From Cladocopium goreaui (Eukaryota; Sar; Dinophyceae; Suessiales; Symbiodiniaceae), in contig CAMXCT020000469.1 in assembly GCA_947184155.2 (NCBI GenBank), positions 541,001-605,000 of the forward strand: DNA of 64,000 nucleotides, read 5' to 3'. Positions 51,955 through 62,339 of this stretch are shown here, piece after piece. The translations under genes were made by a program, and so were the position numbers. The number at the start of each line of letters is the position of its first letter. Positions within the stretch are counted from its first letter, which is position 1. The notes below the pieces were generated by a model. It was not told the DNA's origin, did no database searches, and saw only the letters and a list, made by a program, of their open reading frames with translations.

Positions 51955-52202
51955 TTTATTGGAGATTTTGCGGCTAGCTATGTTTGATTTCCCAGCTAGC
52001 TATTGATGGATTAATGATGCTTATTCACACTTCAGATGCTCATTCTTATTCACCAGAAGATGTGGTTAGTCAGTTGGGATGACTATTCCCAATAGATGGA
52101 AAGTCATAAAATTCATGTTCCAAACCACCAATCAGTATATCAGGTAGTACAATCCCTGTAAAAAAAACATAAAAAAACAGAGGGCCGGTTTGATATACCA
52201 TC
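51896..52202. repeat. 300-bp tandem-type duplication, copy 1
   Basis: Nearly identical to 52297-52594 apart from a 10-bp indel in the AACATAAAAAAAC run. It includes a family A right half and a family B right half (52068-52135). Confidence 0.92.
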
Positions 52203-52296
52203 TATCATCAAACTTACCTGTTGTTAAAGGGGTAAACGTTCAAACCCCTCTATCAACCAACCAATGGGAAAAGGATATCAATGTTTAATAGGTAAA

Positions 52297-52594
52297 TCGG
52301 TAAATCAACTATAAATGGGCCATTTGCACTAGCCATGTTAAACTACCAGAGGGTATTTATTGGAGATTTTGCGGCTAGCTATGTTTGATTTCCCAGCTAG
52401 CTATTGATGGATTAATGATGCTTATTCACACTTCAGATGCTCATTCTTATTCACCAGAAGATGTGGTTAGTCAGTTGGGATGACTATTCCCAATAGATGG
52501 AAAGTCATAAAATTCATGTTCCAAACCACCAATCAGTATATCAGGTGGTACAATCCCTGTAAAAAAAACAGAGGGCCGGTTTGGTATACCATCT
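52297..52594. repeat. 300-bp duplication, copy 2
   Basis: Second copy, followed by the family E insertion at 52596. It carries the same family A (to 52355) and family B (52468-52535) remnants. Confidence 0.92.
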
Positions 52595-52595
52595 A

Positions 52596-52737
52596 ATGTC
52601 AACCCTGGATTAAGAAACCCCCAGGCTGTTTAATTGGGAGGGTACGATGTAAGTATCAGATTATGACTATTGGAGGATTACCCCCCCAATGAATAAACCA
52701 TGGTTTAGTATGGTTTAGTCTCATCCGGGGTTGACAT
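52596..52737. mobile_element. family E insertion with TA target site
   Basis: 142 bp with ends ATGTCAACCCTGGATTAA and CCGGGGTTGACAT. The empty site ACCATCTATCATCAAAC is present at 52196 in copy 1; here it reads ACCATCTA, element, TATCATCAAAC, so TA was duplicated. Confidence 0.93.
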
Positions 52738-52748
52738 TATCATCAAAC

Positions 52749-52862
52749 TGTACCGTATAAGGTCATATTTTGTGGGGATATTCCCTTACATAGGCCTAAA
52801 AAATAGGCCTTATATATGGTAGGTACCTCCAATAAATCGGTTCCTGAAATGGCCATTGACAT
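52749..52862. mobile_element. family D, reverse orientation
   Basis: TGTACCGTATAAGGTCATA, AGGCCTAAAAAATAGGCCT, GGTACCTCCAATAAATCGG, CCTGAAATGGCCATTGAC. Confidence 0.78.
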
Positions 52863-53128
52863 AATGAACCCATCCGCTATAAAGGTTGATTAGATTTGGC
52901 TGTCTATTTGAGATAAACCATGGTTTAGTCTCATCCGGGGTTGACATTATCATCAAACTTACCTGTTGTTAAAGGGTAAACGTTCAAACCCCTCTATCAA
53001 CCAACCAATGGGAAAAGGATATCTATGTTTAATAGGTAAATCGGTAAATCAACTATAAATGGGCCATTGATTAAAGGGGTAAACATTCAAATTCGCCATT
53101 CTTCACCACATCTTCTTCCGTTTTGTTT

Positions 53129-53185
53129 TCATCGCATACAAGGGGCCGCCAGGGCGATTCCCATGGGCACCAGGATGGTCATCAT
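53129..53185 (-). CDS. candidate terminal exon, hydrophobic
   Basis: The minus strand after CCCGAG reads MMTILVPMGIALAAPCMR and TGA with strongly G/C-ending codons. It could be a C-terminal membrane helix. The next 90 bp upstream (in gene sense) are the CCATGGGAAAA minisatellite. Confidence 0.4.
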   Translation of the reverse strand: MMTILVPMGIALAAPCMR

Positions 53186-53224
53186 CTCGGGACGCGAAGA
53201 ATAAATGCGGATGAAAATGGACAA

Positions 53225-53306
53225 AAACCATGGGAAAACCATGGGAAAACCATGGGAAAACCATGGGAAAACCATGGGAAAACCATGGGAAAACCATGGG
53301 AAAATG
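53225..53306. repeat. 11-bp minisatellite CCATGGGAAAA
   Basis: Seven or more perfect tandem copies. Confidence 0.97.
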
Positions 53307-53309
53307 GTG

Positions 53310-54180
53310 ATTTAACCTTGGAAATTGGTGCTTTATAAATGAAAATGGTGGTTTTAGATGGTGGTTAATAGATGATAATGGTGGTGAAATAGTGGTTAGT
53401 AGGTGAAAATGATGAAAATGCTGGTTACATAACAATAAAAATTATTCTTAAAAAAATAATAAATAGTGGTTGATAGTGGTATTTGTATCGCTTTGTAGTC
53501 TTTAATAGTGACATTAATAGCCAGTTACTAACCACAGAAGTCACTACTCCCAGGGCCCATCGAAGTATATAGTGTGAATAGTGTGCAATTAGTTTGGGTT
53601 AAAAGTGATTCATAGTGGTTGGTATTGTTTAAGAGTGGTTAATACGGTTTAATAATGGTTAACGGTATATACCCGCTACATCCCCATTACAGCATATCCC
53701 CAGGAATTCAATAACATCATGATTATCCACAAGGCCGGGCGGGCCACGGAAAACCTTCCCGGAGGTAGTCCAAAATACAAGTTCGTATATTTAAAAATCC
53801 GTATATTTAAATGTATTTACAGTAGTGCAATTGGGTGTAAATGGGTATAACACTGGTGAAAGAGACCCAACAACTTGGGATATAACCTCCTATGACTATG
53901 GTTATATATATATCCACTGATGACTGTGACTGCACCCCCAAATACCCAGCAACAACCTTCTGATAGCAGCTTTTGTGCAGAGATTTAATTTCAAAGTAGT
54001 CTAGTGCTTGAAGTTGTGACCACTGTTAATGGCTCATTAACAACCTGTCGTTTTCTGTTGCGTCACATGCCCCGCCCCAATATAATATATTGTATTGTAA
54101 ATACTTGTAGGAAAGGTGATGATTAGCCAGTAGATGTAGGGGTAACATATTTTGGTTGATAATTTAACCATACGGATTCA
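53310..54180. other. AT-rich spacer, no gene seen
   Basis: TAGTGGTTAATA-type short repeats, with one small GC-rich patch (GGCCGGGCGGGCCACGG near 53735). Confidence 0.6.
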
Positions 54181-54289
54181 AAATATACGAACTGGTATTT
54201 TCCGTGGCGCGCCCACTTGAAGTATGGATTTATATTTATCGTGCAAAACATATAAAAACATACGTAGGTTTCTTAGACGCATGCGCCGT

Positions 54290-54385
54290 CGGGGTACGGT
54301 CAGGGGGTACTGCGGGTTGGGTACGGGGTACGATGGGGGGTGCGGTGGGTACGGTTTTGTGGTGGATTTGTGGGGGGTTTTGTGG
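54290..54385. repeat. G-rich GGGTACGG tract
   Basis: The plus strand carries repeated GGGGTACGGT, GGGTACGGGGTACGATGGGG and TTTGTGGGGGG runs that could form G-quadruplexes. Frames over it are Gly/Thr-rich and not convincing. Confidence 0.75.
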
Positions 54386-54713
54386 TGGTACTCACTTACA
54401 ATCCCCATATTCCCACCTATAGCCTATAGTACTTTACGCACTCCAGGGTAGGCTGAAAATTTCTTGGGCGGTCCTTAGCTAATGGTTCAACTGTGCTTGA
54501 ATCGACATTTAAATATGCGGAACAGGCCCGGCCATTTAAATATTATACGGATGGAACTGGTGTTTCATACTACCTCCGGGGCCTCGCAGTCTGGCCCGCC
54601 CTCCACATGTTTAAATGCCGTTACCGTGTAGATATATCCACCATAAATCCAAGTTAGCCAAGTCATAAGCCATATTATATAAGTTGGTTTTACAACCCCA
54701 ATGAAATAAACTC

Positions 54714-54826
54714 ATCCGGTAATCTTCTAACATAACTATGGAAAATCACCACTTGTAATAGGTAAATCGGTAAAACAACTATAAATGGGCCATTTGCACT
54801 AACTATTTTAAACTACCAGATGGTAT
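54714..54826. mobile_element. family A, decayed ends
   Basis: CATCCGGTAATCTTCTAACA at the left; AAACTACCAGATGGTA at the right. Confidence 0.7.
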
Positions 54827-55257
54827 TTCCTATTAAATTTTCCGTTTAATACCATCATTTTGGTTGGTGAATTCCCATTAAAATCATCATATTTTCCATG
54901 AAAAATCAGCATTATTGTTGGTTAATCATCAAAACACTGGCCACTTCTAATTATCCGCCATTTTGGTTAGTGAATTCATTCTGAATCATCATAAAATCCA
55001 TTAAAGCAGCATTGGTTAATCATCAATGAGCTGGCCACAGCTTGGTGTTAAACATCAATATCATTATCAATCCCTATCAATCTCCATCAGAAATCCCTGC
55101 GTTTTCCAACACCAGAGGGTAATTTTTGGTTGGTGAATTCCCTATGAATCACCATAAAATCCGTAAAATCAGTATAATCACCACAAAAATTGCTTAAATC
55201 CCATGAAATCCCATGAAAAACATCCATTCTTTTTGGTTCCTCTCGTCCTCCAGTGTC

Positions 55258-55410
55258 CTTTGCTGGTTAATAAGCCCTTAACAACTCGTGAATCATCGTC
55301 GTCAAGATGCCAGTGATGAGCCTCCACCAGCACCGCCACCGGGAGTGGTTCCCCTCGGCGACAAACATCGAGTCGTATCGAGTCGTGAGGAAAGGCTGCT
55401 GAGGGACACG
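55258..55410 (-). CDS. candidate exon, unrecognised
   Basis: GC-rich island. The minus strand is open in two frames: TTRYDSMFVAEGNHSRWRCW with WRLITGILTTMIHELL, and RLDVCRRGEPLPVAVLVEAH. The first has the better Trp and hydrophobic pattern. Plus is partly open. Confidence 0.35.
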
Positions 55411-55745
55411 GAGAAGTATCCTAGCACCTATATCATATTATCCTAATAATTTTCTAATTTATATAATTTATATCCTATCATTTATGGGGATATCCCATTT
55501 ATATCCCATTTATATCCTATCATTTATGGGGATCTTAGATCTTCATTTATATCCTAATCTAGGATATTCATATTTATCCTAGATCTAGGATCATGGGGAT
55601 ATTCATGGGATATCTATTGGGATATTAATGAGGTTTATTGGGATATTATTATGGGATATAAATATGCATATCATGGGGATCATATCATGGGATATCTATT
55701 GGGATATTCAAATGGGATTTGGGATTATGAATGGGGATTTCATGG

Positions 55746-55845
55746 CTGGTTGGTGGTTTCAACCAACCCCTCTGAAAAATGATGGAGTGAAAGTCAGTTG
55801 GGATGTTATTCCATTCCCAACTGAATGGAAAGTCATAAAATTCAA
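55746..55845. mobile_element. family B, right end lost
   Basis: Left end and both inner arms present, stops after GGAAAGTCATAAAATTC. Confidence 0.75.
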
Positions 55846-55959
55846 AATTAGTGGATATAAATGGGATATAAATGGGATATTAATGAAATTTAATGGGCTT
55901 CAATTGGGGTTCAATGGGACATTCATGGGAATACCATGGGGATATTATGAGGAAAGTTG

Positions 55960-56095
55960 TTGGCTCTGCATTTTTGTCTATGTATTTCAGACCCAAGTTC
56001 CTATCATGTGGGAAACGCAAGCCTTGTGGCTCTAAGTAGCTCCGAAAAGTCGGGAAAAAATTCCAACCGCTCATCACTCCCTCCATTCACCACCA
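55960..56095 (-). CDS. candidate exon, strand uncertain
   Basis: The minus strand reads VMSGWNFFPTFRSYLEPQGL then RFPHDRNLGLKYIDKNAEPT; on plus a TTTCAG precedes ACCCAAGTTCCTATC. Neither can be assigned to a family. Confidence 0.3.
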
Positions 56096-56096
56096 G

Positions 56097-56243
56097 ATCA
56101 ATGGTCATGACTCAGGAACCGATTGATTTGAGGTACCTACCATATATAAGGCCTATTTTTTAAGCCTATGTAAGGGAATATCCCCACAAAATATGGCATT
56201 ACATGGTACTAACGTGCCTCCATTTTAAGATCCTGAAATTACC
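56097..56243. mobile_element. family D palindrome
   Basis: TCAATGGTCATGACTCAGGA at the left and GATCCTGAAATTACCATT at the right, central AAGGCCTATTTTTTAAGCC. Confidence 0.78.
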
Positions 56244-56344
56244 ATTCACCAAATAGGATATCTCATGACCAAGAAAATTGGGGATAGAATCGATATTCAG
56301 ACATTGAATCCTGAAAAACCTGGTTTTTTCATAACAGGTAACTG

Positions 56345-56776
56345 GTGGTGAACATTTTGGGACCGGAAATTGGGCGTAGTTTCAGACCTAGTGACCTAAG
56401 GGATCCGGTTATTCCTGGGGTTGTAACCATTGTTGTAGCCATTTACAACCTCAGTTCCTGCGCCCCCAGTTGTATGTCAACTATAGTTACTATTTCTTTT
56501 TCTCCACCATCAATCCCAGAAAGGCCAAGTTACTTTGGAAAAATTCGGCTTTACATTGACATGTTTTTTTACAGCCCCATGCCACGGTTGCATCAATTTT
56601 CTGCGTCAGAAATGATCACAAGAGTGGGAAATCTTCATGATTTCACCGATTTGACCTCCGAAAAGTTACTCAATTTACCCAAAAAAAAATCACTGCCTGG
56701 TGATCAATCTTCCAAATCTTCCAAAGCTCGTCAAACTCATGAACACATCGTAATTCCATCATATTTTGGTAAGTAG
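56345..56776 (+). CDS. 143-codon open frame, doubtful
   Basis: Open from an ATG with RDPVIPGVVTIVVAIYNLSS near the start and KLLNLPKKKSLPGDQSSKSS later. Codons are AT-rich, unlike the better islands, and there is no splice or family support. It may be chance. Confidence 0.25.
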   Translation: MVNILGPEIGRSFRPSDLRDPVIPGVVTIVVAIYNLSSCAPSCMSTIVTISFSPPSIPERPSYFGKIRLYIDMFFYSPMPRLHQFSASEMITRVGNLHDFTDLTSEKLLNLPKKKSLPGDQSSKSSKARQTHEHIVIPSYFGK

Positions 56777-56815
56777 TAAGTTGGTTTTACATCATGACAT
56801 GATTTTTTCTTGCAG

Positions 56816-56955
56816 GTGAATCCCTTCTGTCTTTTCGTTTCGAGGCACGGCTCGTTGGGTGTGCGCTCGGGTGGCGCGGTGTGTGTCACCTGCCGAGGGT
56901 TTCTGACGGGATTATATCCGAAACGATGGGAGAATCATCGAAGTCGGGGGTTTGA
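56816..56955 (+). CDS. candidate exon with a strong acceptor
   Basis: Preceded by GATTTTTTCTTGCAG, the best pyrimidine-tract/AG acceptor on the plus strand of this window. Two frames stay open: FCLFVSRHGSLGVRSGGAVC with VTCRGFLTGLYPKRWEN, and ESLLSFRFEARLVGCALGWR. GC-rich. Unrecognised. Confidence 0.5.
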
Positions 56956-57148
56956 ATGGGAAAAAAATCCTCCATTACTGTTAAGAGTTAACCATAATTG
57001 ATAATAACAAGTGGATAACCATAATTCACGGAATTTTCCCTACTCACATGATGTTTTCATATGGAGTTTTCCCTACTCAAATCCCTATAAAATGACAATT
57101 AAATCATGGTTTAAATCCATATGACACCCTAATAATCATCAATCAACC

Positions 57149-57265
57149 CTGGTTGGTGGTTTCAACCAACCCCTCTGAAAAATGATGGAGTTTGTCAGTT
57201 GGGATGATGACATTCCCAACTGAATGGAAAGTCATAAAATTCCATGGTTCCAAACAACCAACCAG
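57149..57265. mobile_element. family B palindrome
   Basis: Full ends with one base changed (CAAACAACCAACCAG). The 80 bp on its left are repeated before the copy at 59180. Confidence 0.83.
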
Positions 57266-57373
57266 ATGAGTTTTCATGAGTTTTCTGACAAAATGGCAAA
57301 CTCCTCGAACTGGCATCGAACTGATTTTAAATTTGGATTATTTTCGAGCGAAGCATGTTTGATTGCCAAAGGC

Positions 57374-57472
57374 TACCCTCTGGTAAACATAGCTATGGAA
57401 AATGGCAATTTATAGTTGATTTCCCCATTAAAAATGGTGATTTTCCATAGTTATGTTTGATTGCCAAAGGGT
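57374..57472. mobile_element. family A palindrome
   Basis: TACCCTCTGGTAAACATAGC at the left; right end GATTGCCAAAGGGTC. ATGTTTGATTGCCAAAGG also occurs just outside the left end, probably a remnant of a second copy. Confidence 0.75.
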
Positions 57473-57623
57473 CAAATGATGGACCAGGTGTAGCAGGCTT
57501 CAGAGAACCCCACCCTCGGGGCATGGCCCAAGTCGTGGCCGGGCAAAACCGTGGAAAACTTGGAAACATGACTCGAAAATGTCAGGATTCTGCTTGAAGA
57601 AGCCAAAGAAAATATAACCCTTA

Positions 57624-57732
57624 ATGGTGGTATACCTACCCCTGTAAAAAAATGAGTTCGTCCGTTGGGATTATTATTCCTAATATATGGAAAGTCATTC
57701 AAAAATCCATGGTTCCAGTCACCACCAACCAG
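57624..57732. mobile_element. family B, left end decayed
   Basis: The left end reads AATGGTGGTATACC; right end intact, CACCACCAACCAG, and immediately followed by an exon-like frame. Confidence 0.78.
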
Positions 57733-57915
57733 AAACAGTACTCCATATTCCTGGTCTCCCGGAAAATTGTGGACCAACCACCTGGTGAAATGATGGATTC
57801 ATGGGTTTTCCAGCCGGCCATCCGGGAGGGTGCACAGATGGTTCTGGGATTCATGGATTTTTCCAGCGAACTAAACCTCGAGTTCGGGGACTTTCCTGCG
57901 GCCCGCCATGTTTGA
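57733..57915 (+). CDS. candidate terminal exon starting at a family B end
   Basis: The plus strand begins right after CCAACCAG: KQYSIFLVSRKIVDQPPGEM, MDSWVFQPAIREGAQMVLGF, MDFSSELNLEFGDFPAARHV, then TGA. 60 codons. The minus strand is open over a longer span (to 58043) but reads less like protein. Not recognised. Confidence 0.45.
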   Translation, partial: KQYSIFLVSRKIVDQPPGEMMDSWVFQPAIREGAQMVLGFMDFSSELNLEFGDFPAARHV

Positions 57916-58473
57916 TGAACTCTCCGAAATCGGGATTCCTGGTTTGATTTTCCGTGAAGAAACTCAGATCTTCCCTTTAAAACCTGGGGCTTTCCAAGTC
58001 TGAGAACCTTACTTCGATAGGTCATGGGATTAGTCATTAGCAAGTGGCTTATAATCCATTACTTGGCCAGATGTTTTTTGCCACTTACTAACCAACAAGT
58101 TGTAAGTAAAGCTACAAGAACCATGAACCATAAAATTATGCCAATTATCCCAATTATCCCTATGAAATCCCATAAATCATATAGTTATTATTATATAGTA
58201 TGCATGGTATACATCCATAGCGATGTTAATTTACCAAACGGAATGGGATATGGCCAGCCATAGGGATAGCTACCCCGATAAATCCCATAAATCATACAGT
58301 TATAAGAAAAGTATACATATTAGTGAAAAGTGGTTGCAAAATGAAAATATGACATAATCATATAGTAATTCATATAGTAAATCATATAGTAAATCATATA
58401 GTTATTTACATATCATTTATTTACATAAATCATATAGTTACTATTTACATTATATAGTTACTATATAGTTATT

Positions 58474-58586
58474 TACCCTCTGGTAAACATACAAAAAACT
58501 ATGGAAAATCACCATGCTATCAATGGGCAAATCCACTATTTCTATGGGCCATGTTCAATAGCCATGTAACAAATTACCAGAGGGTA
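58474..58586. mobile_element. family A palindrome
   Basis: TACCCTCTGGTAAACATACA with AAAAAACTATGG; right arm CCATGTAACAAATTACCAG. Confidence 0.85.
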
Positions 58587-58631
58587 TTCCTATTAATACC
58601 ATCATTTTGGCTGGTGAATTCCCATTAAAAT

Positions 58632-58680
58632 CATCCCAACTATTGGGAAAAATAAAAGTCATGTTCCAAACCACCAACCA
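58632..58680. mobile_element. family B right-end remnant
   Basis: ATCCCAACTATTGGG, then GTTCCAAACCACCAACCAG. Confidence 0.7.
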
Positions 58681-58683
58681 GGT

Positions 58684-58787
58684 TACCCTCTGGTAAACTA
58701 ACATAACTATGGAAAAGCACCATTTTTAATGGGAAAATTCACTATAAATGGCCATTTTCAATAGCTATGTTAGTTTACCAGAGGGTA
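58684..58787. mobile_element. family A palindrome, closest to consensus
   Basis: TACCCTCTGGTAAACTAACA on the left and TGTTAGTTTACCAGAGGGTA on the right, with arms pairing almost throughout. Confidence 0.9.
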
Positions 58788-58822
58788 GTTATTTACATAC
58801 CATCATTTTGCAACCACTTTTC

Positions 58823-58951
58823 ACCAACCCCGGGGTCCAGCTACGAAACTCATGCCGACCCCACCTTGATGTTGCTGACGGTAAAAGCATATGGCACACC
58901 TGGGACGACGCGGCCGCGATCCCGGCCCCGGGCCCGAAGACCATGACGTGA
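58823..58951 (+). CDS. candidate terminal exon, unrecognised
   Basis: The plus strand reads NPGVQLRNSCRPHLDVADGK, SIWHTWDDAAAIPAPGPKTM, T, then TGA, with G/C-ending codons. It begins 40 bp after a family A copy. Unrecognised. Confidence 0.45.
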   Translation, partial: TNPGVQLRNSCRPHLDVADGKSIWHTWDDAAAIPAPGPKTMT

Positions 58952-59179
58952 AAAATGACATGCGGTCACTGACATCACGGCATGCGGTCATGATCAAATT
59001 AATCTATATATAAATATATATATAAATATAATCGAATATATTCGCATACTTGGTTCATTAACATTGATTCATCTAGATTATCCCTGCCAGGCTGTGCTTT
59101 TGGTGACGGTTTCTATGCTTTTCCCTACTCAAATCCCTATAAAATTACCATATGACCCCCTAATAATCATCAATCAACC

Positions 59180-59283
59180 CTGGTTGGTGGTTTCAACCAA
59201 CCCCTCTGAAAATGATGGAGTTCGTCAGTTGGGATGATGACATTCCCGATATATGGAAAAACCTGTTCCAAACCACCAACCAG
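59180..59283. mobile_element. family B palindrome
   Basis: Shares its left flank (AATAATCATCAATCAACC) with the copy at 57149, so the pair was duplicated together. Confidence 0.83.
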
Positions 59284-59404
59284 TATATCAGGTAGTACAA
59301 TCCCTGCCCAAAAAAAACATGAATCATCCCTATGAAATTCCGAAATCCCTATCTTTGCTGTTCATCCGCTTATAATTCTGATAACTAGGGTTATAGCTTA
59401 TAAC

Positions 59405-59530
59405 TACAATGTGGGGCCCCCGCAGTTATGTTTGTTGGTTTATAAACATTTATAAACTCCATGAACTAGTTCGTTATAAGTATCATAAACCATAGTTATT
59501 GGAGTTATTGGCAGCAACTTAGCTATCATA
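59405..59530. mobile_element. family C, right end decayed
   Basis: TACAATGTGGGGCCCCCGC at the left; right arm only to GGCAGCAACTTAGC. Confidence 0.7.
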
Positions 59531-59714
59531 AATCAGCCAAAATGTTCTTACTCAAATCCCATATTTTTTCTGGGTGTTCTTGATGAAATCCCCATTTGAC
59601 TCGGTTCAACCACCATTTTTCCCATGGTGAAACCATGATTTTCACCTATGAAGCACCATTTTCCAAGGTTAAATCACCATTTTCCCGTGGTTTTCCCATG
59701 GTTTTCCTATGGTT

Positions 59715-59834
59715 TTCGTCCACGGCCCCGTTGCGCGCGCGGCACAACACCGATCGCTCTTCAGCGTCGAGAGACTGGCGCAGTCGCAGGGCGCTTCCTT
59801 GGTCTCGCAGCCCTGGCAGTTAAACTTCACCTAG
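59715..59834 (+). CDS. candidate terminal exon, unrecognised
   Basis: The plus strand reads VHGPVARAAQHRSLFSVERL then AQSQGASLVSQPWQLNFT and TAG, with coding-type third positions. A second plus frame is also open. It is preceded by the TTTTCCCATGG minisatellite. Confidence 0.42.
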   Translation, partial: FVHGPVARAAQHRSLFSVERLAQSQGASLVSQPWQLNFT

Positions 59835-59884
59835 AGCGCCGCGGGAGCCGCGGGGGCTGGGGGAGCTTCTACAGTCATTGGTTT

Positions 59885-60045
59885 TCAGGTGTGATTTCTC
59901 CTCAACTTGGATTCTTTTTTGTTCCTCCATGTACAGCTACCCTAAGGTGATTGAACGTAACTATGGAAAATCACCATCTTTAATAAGCAAGTCATCATAA
60001 ATCATCTACACATGAGCCATTGTCCATACAATGTGGGGCCCCCGT
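59885..60045. repeat. segmental duplication, copy 2
   Basis: Partner of 40610-40765; the breakpoint falls inside the family C element in both. Confidence 0.85.
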
Positions 60046-60152
60046 TGGATAGCGTTCAGTTGCCTTATAAGTTGCTGAAAACTATGGTTTATGGTACTTA
60101 GAACTATAATAGGGTTATAAACCAATTTATAACTGGGGGGCACCACTTTGTA
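60027..60152. mobile_element. family C palindrome
   Basis: TACAATGTGGGGCCCCCG at the left; right end GGGGGGCACCACTTTGTA. Confidence 0.82.
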
Positions 60153-60155
60153 CAG

Positions 60156-60254
60156 TCATTGGATTGGTCACGGGAAAATTTACAGGAAAAACCTCAAGAA
60201 ATTGATGGTAAAAACCCATGGTTTCCGGTGATGTTCCCTTAAACCAATCCAATG
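60156..60254. mobile_element. family K, 99-bp miniature
   Basis: Ends TCATTGGATTGGT and CCCTTAAACCAATCCAATGA, with TACAG duplicated on both sides (60151-60155, 60255-60259). Inserted at the right tip of a family C element. Confidence 0.88.
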
Positions 60255-60437
60255 ATACAGGATGGTTTGGTGGAGATTTCATGGGATGATTTTGGTGGAC
60301 AAAATCAGTGGATTTCATGGGACATTCATGGACATATCACGGGAATAATGGGAAGCTCATTGGAAGATCATGGGAACGCCAGGAGGAAAATCATGGAAAG
60401 ATCCAATGGGACTTCGTGAGAATTTTCATATGAATTA

Positions 60438-60560
60438 ATCTGGGTAAATTAAGATTAAATTCACTAACCTGAAATAAGGCTATGTTGGGGATGATTCCCC
60501 TTACTAACCATGATTATAGTGAGGGAGAACAGTGAGGTCGTGATCAAATTTACCCAGATT
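60438..60560. mobile_element. family F element, best copy
   Basis: AATCTGGGTAAATTAAGATT at the left and TCAAATTTACCCAGATT at the right. Confidence 0.8.
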
Positions 60561-60799
60561 ATGTAATGGATATTTTTGTGGAATATTCAGAAGATTGAAT
60601 GGGATGATGTGATGAATATTGATGGACTATTAGACTATCAATAGGAAAATAATGGATATTAATGAGAAATTAGTGGGGTGTCATGAAACAGTAATGGGAA
60701 TATACATAGGAAAGATAAGTGGCCAATAATCATAGTACAACCCAGTTGTCAGAAAAAGGGAAAATTACCCGCAACTGTGTCATCAAACGTGGCGCACTG

Positions 60800-61090
60800 G
60801 GAAATGCTCTATAAATGGATAGTTCAATGGGAACAATTTGAAAGTCATAGTGGATTTTCCAGCAAACCATGTTTGATGACACAAACAAAGGGTAGATCTT
60901 ACAATGCTTGATTTCATTTTATGGTGATACTGTGGATGGTTGCGAAATCCTGCACCACCTGGGATGGTAGAACGCCTATAAATAATGGGATAAACCATGT
61001 ATTTACTGATGCAGGATTTCGCAAGCATCCACTGTATTTCATGAGACATGTCATAGGAAAACCTCCGAAAAGGCAACTAAATTTGGAGGG
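60800..61090. repeat. long imperfect palindrome
   Basis: GCGAAATCCTGCACCACC faces TGATGCAGGATTTCGC, and TGGATGGTTGC faces GCATCCACTG, with GGTAGAACGCC between. An unclassified foldback element. Confidence 0.6.
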
Positions 61091-61199
61091 AAATCTGGGG
61101 ATATCATGGAAGATCAGCTCGATGGGCGAGCAACAAAAATGGCCAACTGAAGCGCCTTATTCCCCTGCTTCCATAGCATTCACTGGTTTCTAACTGTTC

Positions 61200-61800
61200 C
61201 ATCTATTTCAGAGTCACTGTACATATATATATGTATAACATGTTTTTTCCCTTGCCATACCCTGCTCCAACTCAATGGTTTCTTTTCTCCATTAATAAGT
61301 AGATATCCAGTTGATTTAGTAGCTGCATACGTATTACTGGATTATGGGAGATATATCTATAGTTGTATAGAGCATGTGTATATATATATATATATCTTTT
61401 GTTGTATAGAGCATGTGTATATATATATATATATAGTAAAGATTAAAAGTAGATTACCATACTATAGACTCTCAGTAGCTGCATGCATATGTTTGCCAGT
61501 TACTAGCCAGTTTTCACTAATTACTAGATACATATAATGGCAATAAGAACTGGCAAAGCCAACATCTTGCACGAATCAGCAATCTATTTACATTTGCCAG
61601 TGATTAGCCACTAAACATTAGATAGAACAATTAAACAATAATTGAATTAACTTTCTATTAGTCACTAATAATTTGATATGTTATTATTATTGTTATATAT
61701 ATCCAATTATTAGTGACCAACCAATTATTAGTGGCTAATAGAAAGAAATATATTAAGTTCCTATTATAGAAATCTCAGGGCTAATAAAAATAACATAATC
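61200..61800. other. AT-rich spacer, no gene seen
   Basis: Two copies of TTGTATAGAGCATGTGTATA followed by TA runs (61366-61440), then TTAGTGACTAATAATT-type sequence. Confidence 0.7.
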
Positions 61801-61810
61801 TATCATCATG

Positions 61811-61925
61811 GCCAATCTTAGATACCCTGCAAAAAAATAATTTCTTAGCTGGTGAACGTAGATAATCCCATTGATACCATCTAAGACTAAAGGATCAAAC
61901 TACTCATCCAAGATTGACCTAGTAA
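61811..61925. repeat. family G repeat
   Basis: GCCAATCTTAGATACCCTGC, TTAGCTGGTGAACGTAGATA, CCAAGATTGACCTAGTAAA. Confidence 0.75.
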
Positions 61926-62097
61926 ACTATTTGCATGCTGAATTCTCTCCCCATATTAATATGTCTATATGCCTATATTTCTATATTTCTATAATATATA
62001 TATATAAGTATATATAAGTATATATATATACATATCAAATCATATGAATATGATTCAAAATAATAATCTATTAGATGGTTGGGAAACTCTAAGAATA

Positions 62098-62218
62098 TAC
62101 CATCTGGTTATTTAACATAGCCATGGAAAATCCCTTCTAAATGGAGGTTTCTAGCCGGAAAAATCATCTATTTCTATGGGCCATTTTCCATGGCAAACGG
62201 TTAAATAACCAGAGTGTA
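62098..62218. mobile_element. family A palindrome
   Basis: TACCATCTGGTTATTTAACA, loop AATGGAGGTTTCTAGCCGG, right arm CCATGGCAAACGGTTAAATA, end CCAGAGTGTA. Confidence 0.82.
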
Positions 62219-62230
62219 TAGGGAATATGT

Positions 62231-62336
62231 TTATACCCGTAGCTCCCTCCAGCTCCCTCCAAACGTTCTCACCTGTCGCTTGATGGGCAAAGGGATGCCC
62301 GACCAAGTGAAGGCAACCTTTGACACGTCGACCCGG
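62231..62336 (+). CDS. candidate exon, unrecognised
   Basis: The plus strand reads SSLQLPPNVLTCRLMGKGMP then DQVKATFDTSTRLKK in a GC-richer block, 13 bp right of a family A copy. Unrecognised. Confidence 0.35.
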
Positions 62337-62339
62337 CTA

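Noticed and set aside
53123..53338. Frame with repeated KPWENHGKTMG
   Set aside because: Translation of the CCATGGGAAAA minisatellite.
54204..54451. Gly-rich frames at the GGGTACGG tract
   Set aside because: Composition-driven by the G-rich repeat; no splice borders or protein-like pattern.
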